Of a stretch of 7,342 bases of DNA, positions 1 to 5,689 are shown one piece after another. The stretch lies in contig CAUFXK010000088.1 in assembly GCA_959596495.1 (NCBI GenBank), positions 1 through 7,342 on the forward strand, written 5' to 3'. A program made the translations under genes and the position numbers. The DNA is from an uncultured Collinsella sp. (GTDB lineage: Bacteria; Actinomycetota; Coriobacteriia; Coriobacteriales; Coriobacteriaceae). The notes under the pieces were generated by a model. It was not told the DNA's origin. It ran no database searches and saw only the letters and a program-made list of their open reading frames with translations. Numbering within the stretch: position 1 is the first letter of the stretch; the number at the start of each line of letters is the position of its first letter.

Positions 1-20
1 TCAACCACGTTATTTAGATA

Positions 21-55
21 AAGCGAGATGCCTGCAAGTCGCAGGCATCTCGCTT
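21..55. terminator. Strong hairpin terminator upstream of leuS
   Basis: Bases 21-35 and 41-55 form a perfect 15-bp inverted repeat around the 5-base loop AAGTC. On the + strand it is followed by GTTGTATTTG, a loose T-rich tail. On the - strand the tail is TATCTAAATAA. It most likely ends the transcript of a gene lying left of the window, and could work in both directions. No gene end is identifiable in bases 1-20, so which gene it serves is unknown. Confidence 0.7.
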
Positions 56-63
56 GTTGTATT

Positions 64-72
64 TGCTATCAT
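64..72 (+). promoter_or_regulatory. Candidate extended -10 promoter for leuS
   Basis: TGC followed by TATCAT (67-72) matches an extended -10 element (TGn plus five of six TATAAT bases). No good -35 hexamer lies 16-18 bases upstream, where the terminator stem sits; extended -10 promoters can tolerate this. Predicted transcription start is near A79, two bases before the large leader inverted repeat begins. This is an inference from motif and position only. Confidence 0.4.
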
Positions 73-80
73 CAGTCAAG

Positions 81-221
81 TTAACCTTAGGGTCGGTCGG
101 CTTAGCTTTGTTTGCTACAAGTTCCGCACGCAAAGAAGAGCACTTAATGTGCTCTTCGTCTTGCGCAGGACTGTCCGCAGTAGCGAATAAAGCTAAGCCG
201 ACCGACCCCAGCTAAGATTAA
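81..221 (+). promoter_or_regulatory. Long structured leader of leuS (28-bp main stem)
   Basis: Bases 90-117 pair with 181-208 without interruption as RNA: 28 bp, with two G-U wobbles (110/188 and 113/185). An outer helix 81-89 with 213-221 extends it, with one C-A mismatch and a 4-base bulge at 209-212. Inside is a second hairpin: 135-143 with 149-157 (9 bp, loop TTAAT), continued by 129-133 with 161-165. Together these fold almost the whole untranslated leader, and the outer helix touches the first base of the leuS ribosome binding site (AAGGAG, 221-226). The wobbles keep RNA pairing intact but break perfect DNA symmetry, which favours an RNA role. I see no T-box signature (no TGGNACC-type sequence) and no leucine-rich leader peptide. 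A small palindromic mobile repeat is the alternative; no target-site duplication is visible. Confidence 0.6.
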
Positions 222-231
222 AGGAGCTGAT

Positions 232-2808
232 ATGTGCGATTGCACAGATCATAAGGACGAGATCCCTGCCTACGACGCACAGGCCATTGAGTCCAAGTGG
301 ATGAAGGCCTGGGAGGACTCCAACCTCTTTGCCGTCGACACCGACGCCAGCAAGCCCAAGAAGTACGTGCTCGAGATGTTCCCGTATCCGTCGGGCGACC
401 TGCACATGGGCCACGCGCGCAACTACACCATCGGCGATGCCATGGCCCGTCAGGCCCGCATGCGCGGCTACGACGTGCTTCACCCCATCGGCTTCGATGC
501 CTTTGGCCTGCCTGCCGAGAACGCCGCCATCAAGCACAACACGCAGGCTGCCGCCTGGACGTATAAGAACATGGACCAGGCTCTCGCCACGATGAAGCGC
601 ATGGGCTTCTCCTACGATCTGGATCGCATGGTCAAGACCTGTAGCCCCGACTACTACCGCTGGGGTCAGTGGATCTTTGAGAAGCTGTGGGAAAAGGGCC
701 TGGTCTACCGCAAGAAGAACCCGGTCAACTGGTGTCCTAACTGCAAGACCGTTCTGGCCAACGAGCAGGTCACCGAGGGCAAGTGCTGGCGCTGCGGCAC
801 CGAGCCCGAGAAGCGCGACCTGGAGCAGTGGTACTTCAAGATCACCGAGTACTCCCAGGAGCTGCTCGACGACCTGGAGAAGCTCCCCGGCTGGCCCGAG
901 CGCGTCAAGCAGATGCAGGCCAACTGGATCGGTCGCTCCGAGGGCGCCGAGGTCGACTTTACCCTGTGCGACAAGGATGGCGAGCCCATCGAGGGCGACG
1001 AGGGCAAGATCACCGTCTTCACCACGCGTGCCGATACGCTCTTCGGTGTCTCCTTCTTTGTCCTGGCCCCCGAGTACGCTCGTCTGCACGAGCTCGTCGA
1101 GGGTACGGAGTACGAGGAGGCCGTGACCAAGATCGTCGAGGACTCCAAGCATATCTCCGCCGTCGAGCGTGCCCAGGGCACCCTCGAGAAGCACGGTGCC
1201 TTTACCGGCCGCTACGTGGTGAACCCGGTCAACGGCGAGAAGGTCCCTGTGTGGGTTGCCGATTATGTCGTTGCCGACTATGGCACCGGTGCCGTCATGG
1301 CCGTTCCCTGCGGCGACCAGCGCGACTTTGAGTTCGCCCGCAAGTACGACCTGCCGATCGTGCCGATCATCCTGGACGATGACGACCGCGCTGCCGTCGA
1401 GGCCAACGGCGAGACCATCGATACCTTCCATGCCGAGACCGTCGACTGGGATTGCGCCCACGCTGCCGAGGGCACGCTCGTCCAGTCCGGCAAGTACACC
1501 GGTATGCGCGGCGGCAAGCACTCCGAGGGCGAAGCTGCAATCGTTGCTGACCTCGAGGCCATGGGCTGCGGTCGTCGTAAGGTCGAGTTCCGTCTGCGCG
1601 ACTGGCTCATTTCCCGCCAGCGCTATTGGGGCAACCCCATCCCGGCCATACACTGCGAGCACTGCGGCATCGTGCCCGTGCCCGAGGACCAGCTGCCGGT
1701 GACGCTGCCCGAGAACCTTGACCTGGGCGCCGGCGAGACCCTTGCCGAGTGCAAGGAGTTCTACGAGACCACCTGCCCGGTCTGCGGCCGCCCGGCCAAG
1801 CGCGAGACCGATACCATGGACACCTTTACCTGCTCCAGTTGGTATTACCTGCGCTATACCGACCCGCACAACACCGAGCTGCCTTTCTCCCGCGAGGCCG
1901 CCGACCGTTGGATGCCCGTCGATAACTACATCGGCGGCATCGAGCACGCCATTCTGCACCTGCTCTACAGCCGCTTCTTTACCAAGGCGCTGCGCGACCT
2001 GGGTCTGCTGAGCGTGGACGAGCCCTTCACTAACCTGCTGTGCCAGGGCATGGTCAAGGACGAGAACGGCGACACCATGTCCAAGTCCAAGGGCAATGTC
2101 GTGCCCCCGAGCTCGGTCATCGAGCCCTACGGCGCCGACACCATGCGTTTGGCGATTCTGTTTATCGCCCCGCCCGAGAAGGACTTCGACTGGGATCCCA
2201 AGGCCGTTGAGGGCGCCAACCGCTTCATCAAGCGTGCCTGGCGTATCGTTTGGCAGCTCGTCCAGTCCGGCGACGCTAATGTTGCCTTCGACAAGTCCGC
2301 GCTCGACGAGGTTGCGATGAAGCTCTATCGCGAGCGTCACCGCACCATCGCCAAGTGCACCGAGGACTTCGATCGCGGCCAGTTCAACACCGCGATCTCG
2401 GCCGTCATGGAGCTCGTCAACGCGGCGAGCGCCTACCTTAACGCCACCGAGGGCGCATCGCGCGACAAGGCGCTACGCTATGGCGTGGCCAAGGATATCG
2501 TGAGCGTCCTTGCCCCCATCTGCCCGTTCTGGGCCGATGAGCTGTGGCACGAGGCCCTCGGCTGCGAGGGCAACGCCTACACTGCCGCCTGGCCCGAGTT
2601 CGACCTGGCCGAGTCCATCGAGGACACGGTGCAGATCGTCGTCCAGGTGCTCGGCAAGGTCCGCGGCCGCATCGACGTGGCCCGCGATGCCTCCAACGAG
2701 GAGATGCAGACTGCCGCCGAGGCCGCCGTTGCCAAGTGGCTCGAGGGCAAGACGGTCGTCAAGGCCATCTGCGTGCCCGGCAAGCTGGTCAACCTGGTGG
2801 TCAAGTAA
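232..2808 (+). CDS. leuS: Leucyl-tRNA synthetase (LeuRS)
   Basis: This class Ia aminoacyl-tRNA synthetase joins leucine to tRNA-Leu in the cytoplasm and edits mischarged tRNA. The 858 residues match the usual bacterial length. Visible landmarks are HMGH (residues 58-61, the HIGH signature), TMSKSK (615-620, the KMSKS loop) and an inserted CP1 editing domain (about 240-420) with TTRADT (264-269) and GTGAVMAVP (351-359) leading into DQRD (362-365). Two cysteine pair sets, C168/C171 with C185/C188 and C475/C478 with C515/C518, look like zinc sites. The end LGKVRGRI and VPGKLVNLVV is typical of the C-terminal domain. There are only a few residues between CQGMV and KMSKS, so the leucine-specific insertion of E. 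coli LeuRS is missing, as in Bacillus. ATG at 232 follows AAGGAG (221-226) by five bases. An oddity is CG at residues 360-361, where most bacterial LeuRS have AH or GH before the conserved Asp. It is transcribed alone, behind a structured leader. Confidence 0.98.
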   Translation: MCDCTDHKDEIPAYDAQAIESKWMKAWEDSNLFAVDTDASKPKKYVLEMFPYPSGDLHMGHARNYTIGDAMARQARMRGYDVLHPIGFDAFGLPAENAAIKHNTQAAAWTYKNMDQALATMKRMGFSYDLDRMVKTCSPDYYRWGQWIFEKLWEKGLVYRKKNPVNWCPNCKTVLANEQVTEGKCWRCGTEPEKRDLEQWYFKITEYSQELLDDLEKLPGWPERVKQMQANWIGRSEGAEVDFTLCDKDGEPIEGDEGKITVFTTRADTLFGVSFFVLAPEYARLHELVEGTEYEEAVTKIVEDSKHISAVERAQGTLEKHGAFTGRYVVNPVNGEKVPVWVADYVVADYGTGAVMAVPCGDQRDFEFARKYDLPIVPIILDDDDRAAVEANGETIDTFHAETVDWDCAHAAEGTLVQSGKYTGMRGGKHSEGEAAIVADLEAMGCGRRKVEFRLRDWLISRQRYWGNPIPAIHCEHCGIVPVPEDQLPVTLPENLDLGAGETLAECKEFYETTCPVCGRPAKRETDTMDTFTCSSWYYLRYTDPHNTELPFSREAADRWMPVDNYIGGIEHAILHLLYSRFFTKALRDLGLLSVDEPFTNLLCQGMVKDENGDTMSKSKGNVVPPSSVIEPYGADTMRLAILFIAPPEKDFDWDPKAVEGANRFIKRAWRIVWQLVQSGDANVAFDKSALDEVAMKLYRERHRTIAKCTEDFDRGQFNTAISAVMELVNAASAYLNATEGASRDKALRYGVAKDIVSVLAPICPFWADELWHEALGCEGNAYTAAWPEFDLAESIEDTVQIVVQVLGKVRGRIDVARDASNEEMQTAAEAAVAKWLEGKTVVKAICVPGKLVNLVVK

Positions 2809-2834
2809 GCACTGCGCGCATAGTTGACGTGTTA

Positions 2835-2872
2835 AAGACGAGGGGCGATCCGATTGGGTCGTCCCTCGTTTT
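2835..2872. terminator. Intrinsic terminator between convergent leuS and lipoprotein gene
   Basis: Bases 2835-2851 pair with 2856-2872 in a 17-bp stem with three G-U wobbles and loop GATT. The 3' arm ends in TTTT (2869-2872). It sits 26 bases after the leuS stop. Read on the - strand the stem is followed by CTTTAACAC, so it probably also ends the lipoprotein transcript coming from the right. Confidence 0.85.
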
Positions 2873-2912
2873 GCGTTATATGCCCTGCTTGGCTGGTGCC
2901 GAGCGTCACCTT

Positions 2913-3485
2913 CTACGGAATGTGCACCAAGTCCCTAAAGTAGACGTTGCCGCTTTGCTCCTCAAACATCCAGATGTTGAGGTAGATGTCGTTGAGGTCG
3001 TTGTTCACATCAAAGTCCGGATCGTCGAAGGTGCCTACAAAGGTGAGCATCGCGGTCGCTTCTTCGCCTGCGGCGACGGGCTGGCGCATGCGCACGTCGC
3101 GGACGACACCGTTGACGTAGGCATAAGCATCGACATCGCCAAACATCATGTCGACATCGGTGCTGTTTGTCACCGAAAAGACCAACACGGCGTCACCGTA
3201 GCCATCCGTGTCCTTGCCCACGCAAGTAACATGGACGTTTTCGTCTGCCTCAAGGTCGATGGGGAACTGTTCTTGAGGGTCGGGACCTAAGCCCTGGGGG
3301 TCGACTATATTTTCGTCTGTTTTGTCGAACCGCTCCGAAGGCGTTGTTTTCTCGATGGCTTTGGCGCTGCCGAGATCCGGCTCGCATGGTCCGGTTTTAC
3401 CATCGATGTTGCCGCAGCCCGCCAGAACGTACGAGCAGGCGGCGACGACGAACGCGATCGTGCAGAGGGTGCCTAGGCGTTTCAT
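2913..3485 (-). CDS. Small acidic secreted lipoprotein, unknown function
   Basis: The 190-residue product starts with a lipoprotein signal peptide: K2-R3, a hydrophobic stretch (about 4-22) and lipobox LAGC with the lipidated cysteine at C24. It should therefore be anchored on the outer face of the membrane. Residues 25-80 are a polar, Asp/Glu/Pro-rich linker. Residues 82-190 look like one beta-rich domain, with alternating hydrophobics (AVLVFSVTNSTD, 99-110; YAYVNGVV, 121-128; ATAMLTFVG, 143-151). This layout resembles Ig-like domains of Gram-positive surface lipoproteins (DUF4352 or DUF5067 type); that is a resemblance of pattern, not a confirmed family. No catalytic motif is visible. The ATG at 3485 is preceded by AAGGAG (complement of 3491-3496) with five bases between, which fixes the start. 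It is convergent with leuS and divergent from rimP, so it is its own transcription unit, with no link in function to the housekeeping genes. No clear promoter was found for it. Confidence 0.85.
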   Translation of the reverse strand: MKRLGTLCTIAFVVAACSYVLAGCGNIDGKTGPCEPDLGSAKAIEKTTPSERFDKTDENIVDPQGLGPDPQEQFPIDLEADENVHVTCVGKDTDGYGDAVLVFSVTNSTDVDMMFGDVDAYAYVNGVVRDVRMRQPVAAGEEATAMLTFVGTFDDPDFDVNNDLNDIYLNIWMFEEQSGNVYFRDLVHIP

Positions 3486-3496
3486 GGTGTCTCCTT

Positions 3497-3726
3497 GCCG
3501 TAGAGGATCCGGAAGATTGTGCGGTCAATGCGTGAGTACGGCTTATCTGTTCCAGAAAGTCCCTTACGAGCAGTCTGGCCGATGTGCACCCAGGGATGGA
3601 ATGCCCATTGGGCCCGATTCAGTCGGCGCGCTGGGACGTATGGCCCGTTTTGGGGCTTTTGGGGAGCACCGCACAGGAGCCCTCGCCTAATTGTCCTATT
3701 CTTGTGGAGAAGCTGTGAGCGCGCTG
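3497..3726. other. Non-coding stretch between lipoprotein gene and rimP promoter
   Basis: This stretch lies upstream of both divergent genes. Open frames cross it, but they lack a ribosome binding site and look unlike the codon use of the neighbours. I see no tRNA, no convincing promoter towards the lipoprotein gene and no repeat longer than a weak hairpin around 3599-3620 (GCCC-ATT-GGGC). It may hold the lipoprotein promoter in a form I cannot recognise. Confidence 0.5.
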
Positions 3727-3765
3727 ACCTGCGAATTTCCGTTGTGCTTGCACGTTTTCGCAGGT
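3727..3765. promoter_or_regulatory. 9-bp dyad straddling the rimP -35 box (possible operator)
   Basis: ACCTGCGAA (3727-3735) and TTCGCAGGT (3757-3765) are perfect reverse complements separated by 21 bases. The left arm lies just upstream of the -35 hexamer and the right arm lies in the spacer before the -10. The arm centres are 30 bases apart, about three helical turns, so a dimeric protein could bind both on the same DNA face. No known regulator motif is recognised, and chance is possible. Confidence 0.35.
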
Positions 3766-3776
3766 ATTGGTATAGT
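3748..3776 (+). promoter_or_regulatory. Sigma70-type promoter of the rimP-nusA-infB operon
   Basis: TTGCAC (3748-3753) and TATAGT (3771-3776) are separated by exactly 17 bases, each a five-of-six match to TTGACA... for the last two positions less so (four of six) and TATAAT (five of six). Predicted start of transcription is near base 3783, giving a leader of about 70 bases before rimP. It is the best promoter in the window. Confidence 0.75.
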
Positions 3777-3801
3777 TTGCTTGCAAATGAAGTTGTAATT
3801 G

Positions 3802-3834
3802 AAAGAAGTGGGGTTTCGGCCCCGCTTCTTTTTT
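3802..3834 (+). terminator. Intrinsic terminator or attenuator in the rimP leader
   Basis: Bases 3802-3813 pair with 3820-3831 (12 bp, one T-G wobble, four G-C pairs next to the loop TTTCGG). The run of T at 3829-3834 directly follows the G+C core. By form it is a complete Rho-independent terminator. It lies about 20 bases downstream of the predicted start of transcription and ends nine bases before the rimP ribosome binding site (GGAGGT, 3843-3848). Transcripts from the promoter at 3748-3776 must pass it, so it probably sets how much RNA polymerase enters the operon. Confidence 0.8.
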
Positions 3835-3854
3835 GTATGGATGGAGGTGCCGCA

Positions 3855-4349
3855 ATGGTCAAGACCAAGACCGAGCAGGCGATCATCGACGCGCTCGAGG
3901 CCGTCGCTCCCCAGCACGATGTCGATATTGTCGACGTTGAGCTCGTGGGCGCCACCAAGGCCCCCTGCGTGCGTGTGCGTATCGAGGGTGCCGAGGGTCA
4001 GAGCCTGTCGCTCAACGACGTCACGGCCAATACCAAGTGGGTCGGCGACGTGATCGAGGAGCTCGACCCCATTTCTTCGAGCTACACGCTCGAGGTGTCG
4101 AGCCCGGGTATGGCGCGCCCGCTGCGCCGTCCGCGCGACTTTGCCCGCTTTGTGGGCGAGGACTGCGAGCTCACCTCCACCGCCACCGAGGGCCGTCGCA
4201 AGTACTCCGGCAAGATTGTCGCCGCGACCGAGACGAACGTGACTCTCGAGCTCGAGGACGGCGAGTCCGTCACCCTCGATTTTTGTGATGTTAAAAAGTG
4301 CAAGTTGAAGCCTACCTATGACTTCAAGCCCGCGAAGGAAGGAAACTAA
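3855..4349 (+). CDS. rimP: Ribosome maturation factor RimP
   Basis: RimP binds the 30S ribosomal subunit and is needed for its efficient late assembly. The 164-residue product has the expected two-domain form: an alpha-beta N-terminal domain (about 1-82, with the acidic HDVDIVDVELVG strand at 21-32) and an SH3-like C-terminal domain (about 84-155). The family hallmark YTLEVSSPGMARPLRRPRDF (77-96) joins them. The start is ATG at 3855, placed six bases after GGAGGT (3843-3848). The frame is open further upstream to 3519, but that extension crosses the promoter and terminator and has no ribosome binding site. It is the first gene of the operon; its stop TAA is one base before the nusA ATG, which points to coupled translation. 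Confidence 0.95.
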   Translation: MVKTKTEQAIIDALEAVAPQHDVDIVDVELVGATKAPCVRVRIEGAEGQSLSLNDVTANTKWVGDVIEELDPISSSYTLEVSSPGMARPLRRPRDFARFVGEDCELTSTATEGRRKYSGKIVAATETNVTLELEDGESVTLDFCDVKKCKLKPTYDFKPAKEGN

Positions 4350-4350
4350 C

Positions 4351-5598
4351 ATGGCAGCATCCGACATGATGTCCGCCCTGATGGAGCTTTGCCAGGAGAG
4401 GCACATCGACCAGCTCTACCTGATCGACCGCCTGGAGCAGTCGCTCGCCAAGAGCTATGCCGAGATCCTGCATCTTGAGTGGGGCGCCAAGGTGACCATC
4501 GACCGCACCACCGGCAAGATCTACGTCTACCGTCTGGAGCCGATCGACGATTCCATGGACGAGGAGGGCAACTTCACCGAGTTCGAGGAGATCGACGTCA
4601 CCCCCAAGAACACGAGCCGCATCGCCGCCCAGCACGCCAAGGCCGAGATCAACGCCATCGTGCGCAACTCCGCCCGCGAGCAGATCTACGAGGAGTTCTC
4701 CGGCCGTATCGGTGACCTCATCAGCGGTACCGTGCTGCAGTCCACGCCCGACTTCACGATCGTCAAGATCCGCGATGGCGTCGAGGCCGAGCTGCCGCAT
4801 TTTGACCAGCGCCGTTACGAGAACGAGCGCAACGAGCGTCCGATGGGCGAGCGCTATCTGCACAACCAGCACATCAAGGCCGTGATCATCGACGTCCGCG
4901 ACCCCAACTCCACCCTGCAGCCGGTTCGCGGCGAGCACAGCCGTCCGCCGATCGTCATCTCCCGTACCCACCCCGAGCTCATGCGTCGTCTTTTTGAGCA
5001 GGAGGTGCCCGAGATCTATGAGGGCACCGTCCAGATCAAGTCGATTGCCCGCGAGCCCGGCCAGCGCTCCAAGGTCGCCGTCCACTCGCTCGACGACCGC
5101 CTGGATCCCGTTGGCGCCTGTGTCGGCCCCAAGGGCAGCCGCGTCCGCGCCGTCGTAGGCGAGCTCCGCGGCGAGCGCGTCGACGTCATCCTGTGGGATG
5201 CCGATCCGGCCGTCTACGTCGCCAACGCCCTGTCGCCCGCCAAGGTCACCCGCGTCCTTATCGACGAGGAGAAGGCCTACGCCGGCGTCATCGTGCCTGA
5301 CGACCAGCTTTCGCTCGCCATCGGCAAGGAGGGCCAGAACGCCCGCCTCGCCGCTCGCCTTACCGGCTGGCACATCGATATCAAGTCCGAGACCCTTGCC
5401 GCCGACATCCTCAAGAACGTTCCCGTTCACGAGGAGCCCGCCGCCGACCTGATTGGTGACGAGGAGGACGATGACGTCCGTCGCTGCGAGTACGTGTCCG
5501 AGGACGGCGTCCAGTGCCGCAACCAGGCCCGTCCGGGCTCCCGTTTCTGCGGTGTCCACGACACCGACGCCTTCGATGATGCGGAGGACCTGATCTAG
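4351..5598 (+). CDS. nusA: Transcription termination/antitermination factor NusA with a C-terminal zinc-knuckle-like tail
   Basis: NusA binds RNA polymerase and nascent RNA and influences pausing, intrinsic termination and antitermination. The 415 residues show an N-terminal polymerase-binding domain (about 1-120), an S1 domain (about 123-192, GDLISGTVLQSTPDFTIVKI), KH1 with GPKGSRV (259-265) and KH2 with IGKEGQNARLAARLTGW (324-340). E. coli-type acidic repeats are absent. Instead an extension of about 55 residues follows KH2: an acidic stretch (GDEEDDD, 369-375), then C379, C389, C400 and H403 spaced C-X9-C-X10-C-X2-H, then an acidic end. This looks like a zinc-binding knuckle and is not part of standard NusA. 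The start is ATG at 4351, after AAGGAAGGA (4335-4343); an in-frame ATG at 4318 lies inside rimP and is less likely. Translation is probably coupled to rimP. Confidence 0.96.
   Translation: MAASDMMSALMELCQERHIDQLYLIDRLEQSLAKSYAEILHLEWGAKVTIDRTTGKIYVYRLEPIDDSMDEEGNFTEFEEIDVTPKNTSRIAAQHAKAEINAIVRNSAREQIYEEFSGRIGDLISGTVLQSTPDFTIVKIRDGVEAELPHFDQRRYENERNERPMGERYLHNQHIKAVIIDVRDPNSTLQPVRGEHSRPPIVISRTHPELMRRLFEQEVPEIYEGTVQIKSIAREPGQRSKVAVHSLDDRLDPVGACVGPKGSRVRAVVGELRGERVDVILWDADPAVYVANALSPAKVTRVLIDEEKAYAGVIVPDDQLSLAIGKEGQNARLAARLTGWHIDIKSETLAADILKNVPVHEEPAADLIGDEEDDDVRRCEYVSEDGVQCRNQARPGSRFCGVHDTDAFDDAEDLI
5485..5559 (+). other. C-X9-C-X10-C-X2-H motif encoded at the 3' end of nusA
   Basis: The segment encodes NusA residues 379-403. 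The spacing of C379, C389, C400 and H403 equals that of the C3H motif in plant WRC domains, known from growth-regulating factors. The surroundings (DG before the second Cys, G-x-x-F before the third) also fit short treble-type zinc knuckles seen in various bacterial and phage proteins. Metal binding is inferred from the residue pattern alone. Common descent with WRC is not implied. Confidence 0.6.
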
Positions 5599-5607
5599 CG
5601 CGCGGTC

Positions 5608-5628
5608 GCGCCGGGCGGGTCCCGGCGC
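5608..5628 (+). promoter_or_regulatory. G+C-rich hairpin just after nusA
   Basis: GCGCCGGG (5608-5615) and CCCGGCGC (5621-5628) form a perfect 8-bp stem with loop CGGGT, starting nine bases after the nusA stop. Only ATTTCCC follows, so it lacks a proper T run. It could be a weak terminator that lowers infB relative to nusA, an RNA-end stabiliser or a processing site. Confidence 0.5.
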
Positions 5629-5653
5629 ATTTCCCACGCTCGTTCAGTCTCTA

Positions 5654-5668
5654 GGCACCCAAGGTGCC
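5654..5668 (+). promoter_or_regulatory. Second intergenic hairpin before infB
   Basis: GGCACC (5654-5659) and GGTGCC (5663-5668) pair around the loop CAA. It lies nine bases before the infB ribosome binding region (AGGTGA, 5678-5683). It leaves that site open, so a direct block on translation is not evident. Role unknown. Confidence 0.4.
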
Positions 5669-5689
5669 AGAAAGGGTAGGTGAAGTCAT

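Noticed and set aside
147..215. 22-codon open frame in the leuS leader, considered as a leucine leader peptide
   Set aside because: It has only one Leu codon and no good ribosome binding site, and it lies inside the paired stem.
79..231. T-box riboswitch upstream of leuS
   Set aside because: No TGGNACC-type core and no terminator with a T run are visible in the leader.
193..2340. Very long antisense open frame across leuS (715 codons, - strand)
   Set aside because: It lies opposite leuS and results from its G/C-rich third positions. Its translation is low-complexity (Gly, Leu, Val, Ala, Asp) with no family motif, and leuS is unmistakable.
3486..3747. tRNA gene upstream of rimP (as metY in E. 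coli)
   Set aside because: No T-loop GGTTCGA-type sequence or cloverleaf arms were found.
3787..3798. Mini-frame ATG AAG TTG TAA in the rimP leader
   Set aside because: Three codons without a ribosome binding site, four bases from the predicted transcript start; most likely chance.
3519..3854. Upstream in-frame extension of rimP
   Set aside because: It spans the promoter and terminator, has no ribosome binding site and no RimP similarity; ATG 3855 with GGAGGT is far better.
4324..5637. Long antisense open frame opposite nusA
   Set aside because: Same codon-bias shadow; NusA domains are clear on the + strand and no ribosome binding site supports the antisense frame.
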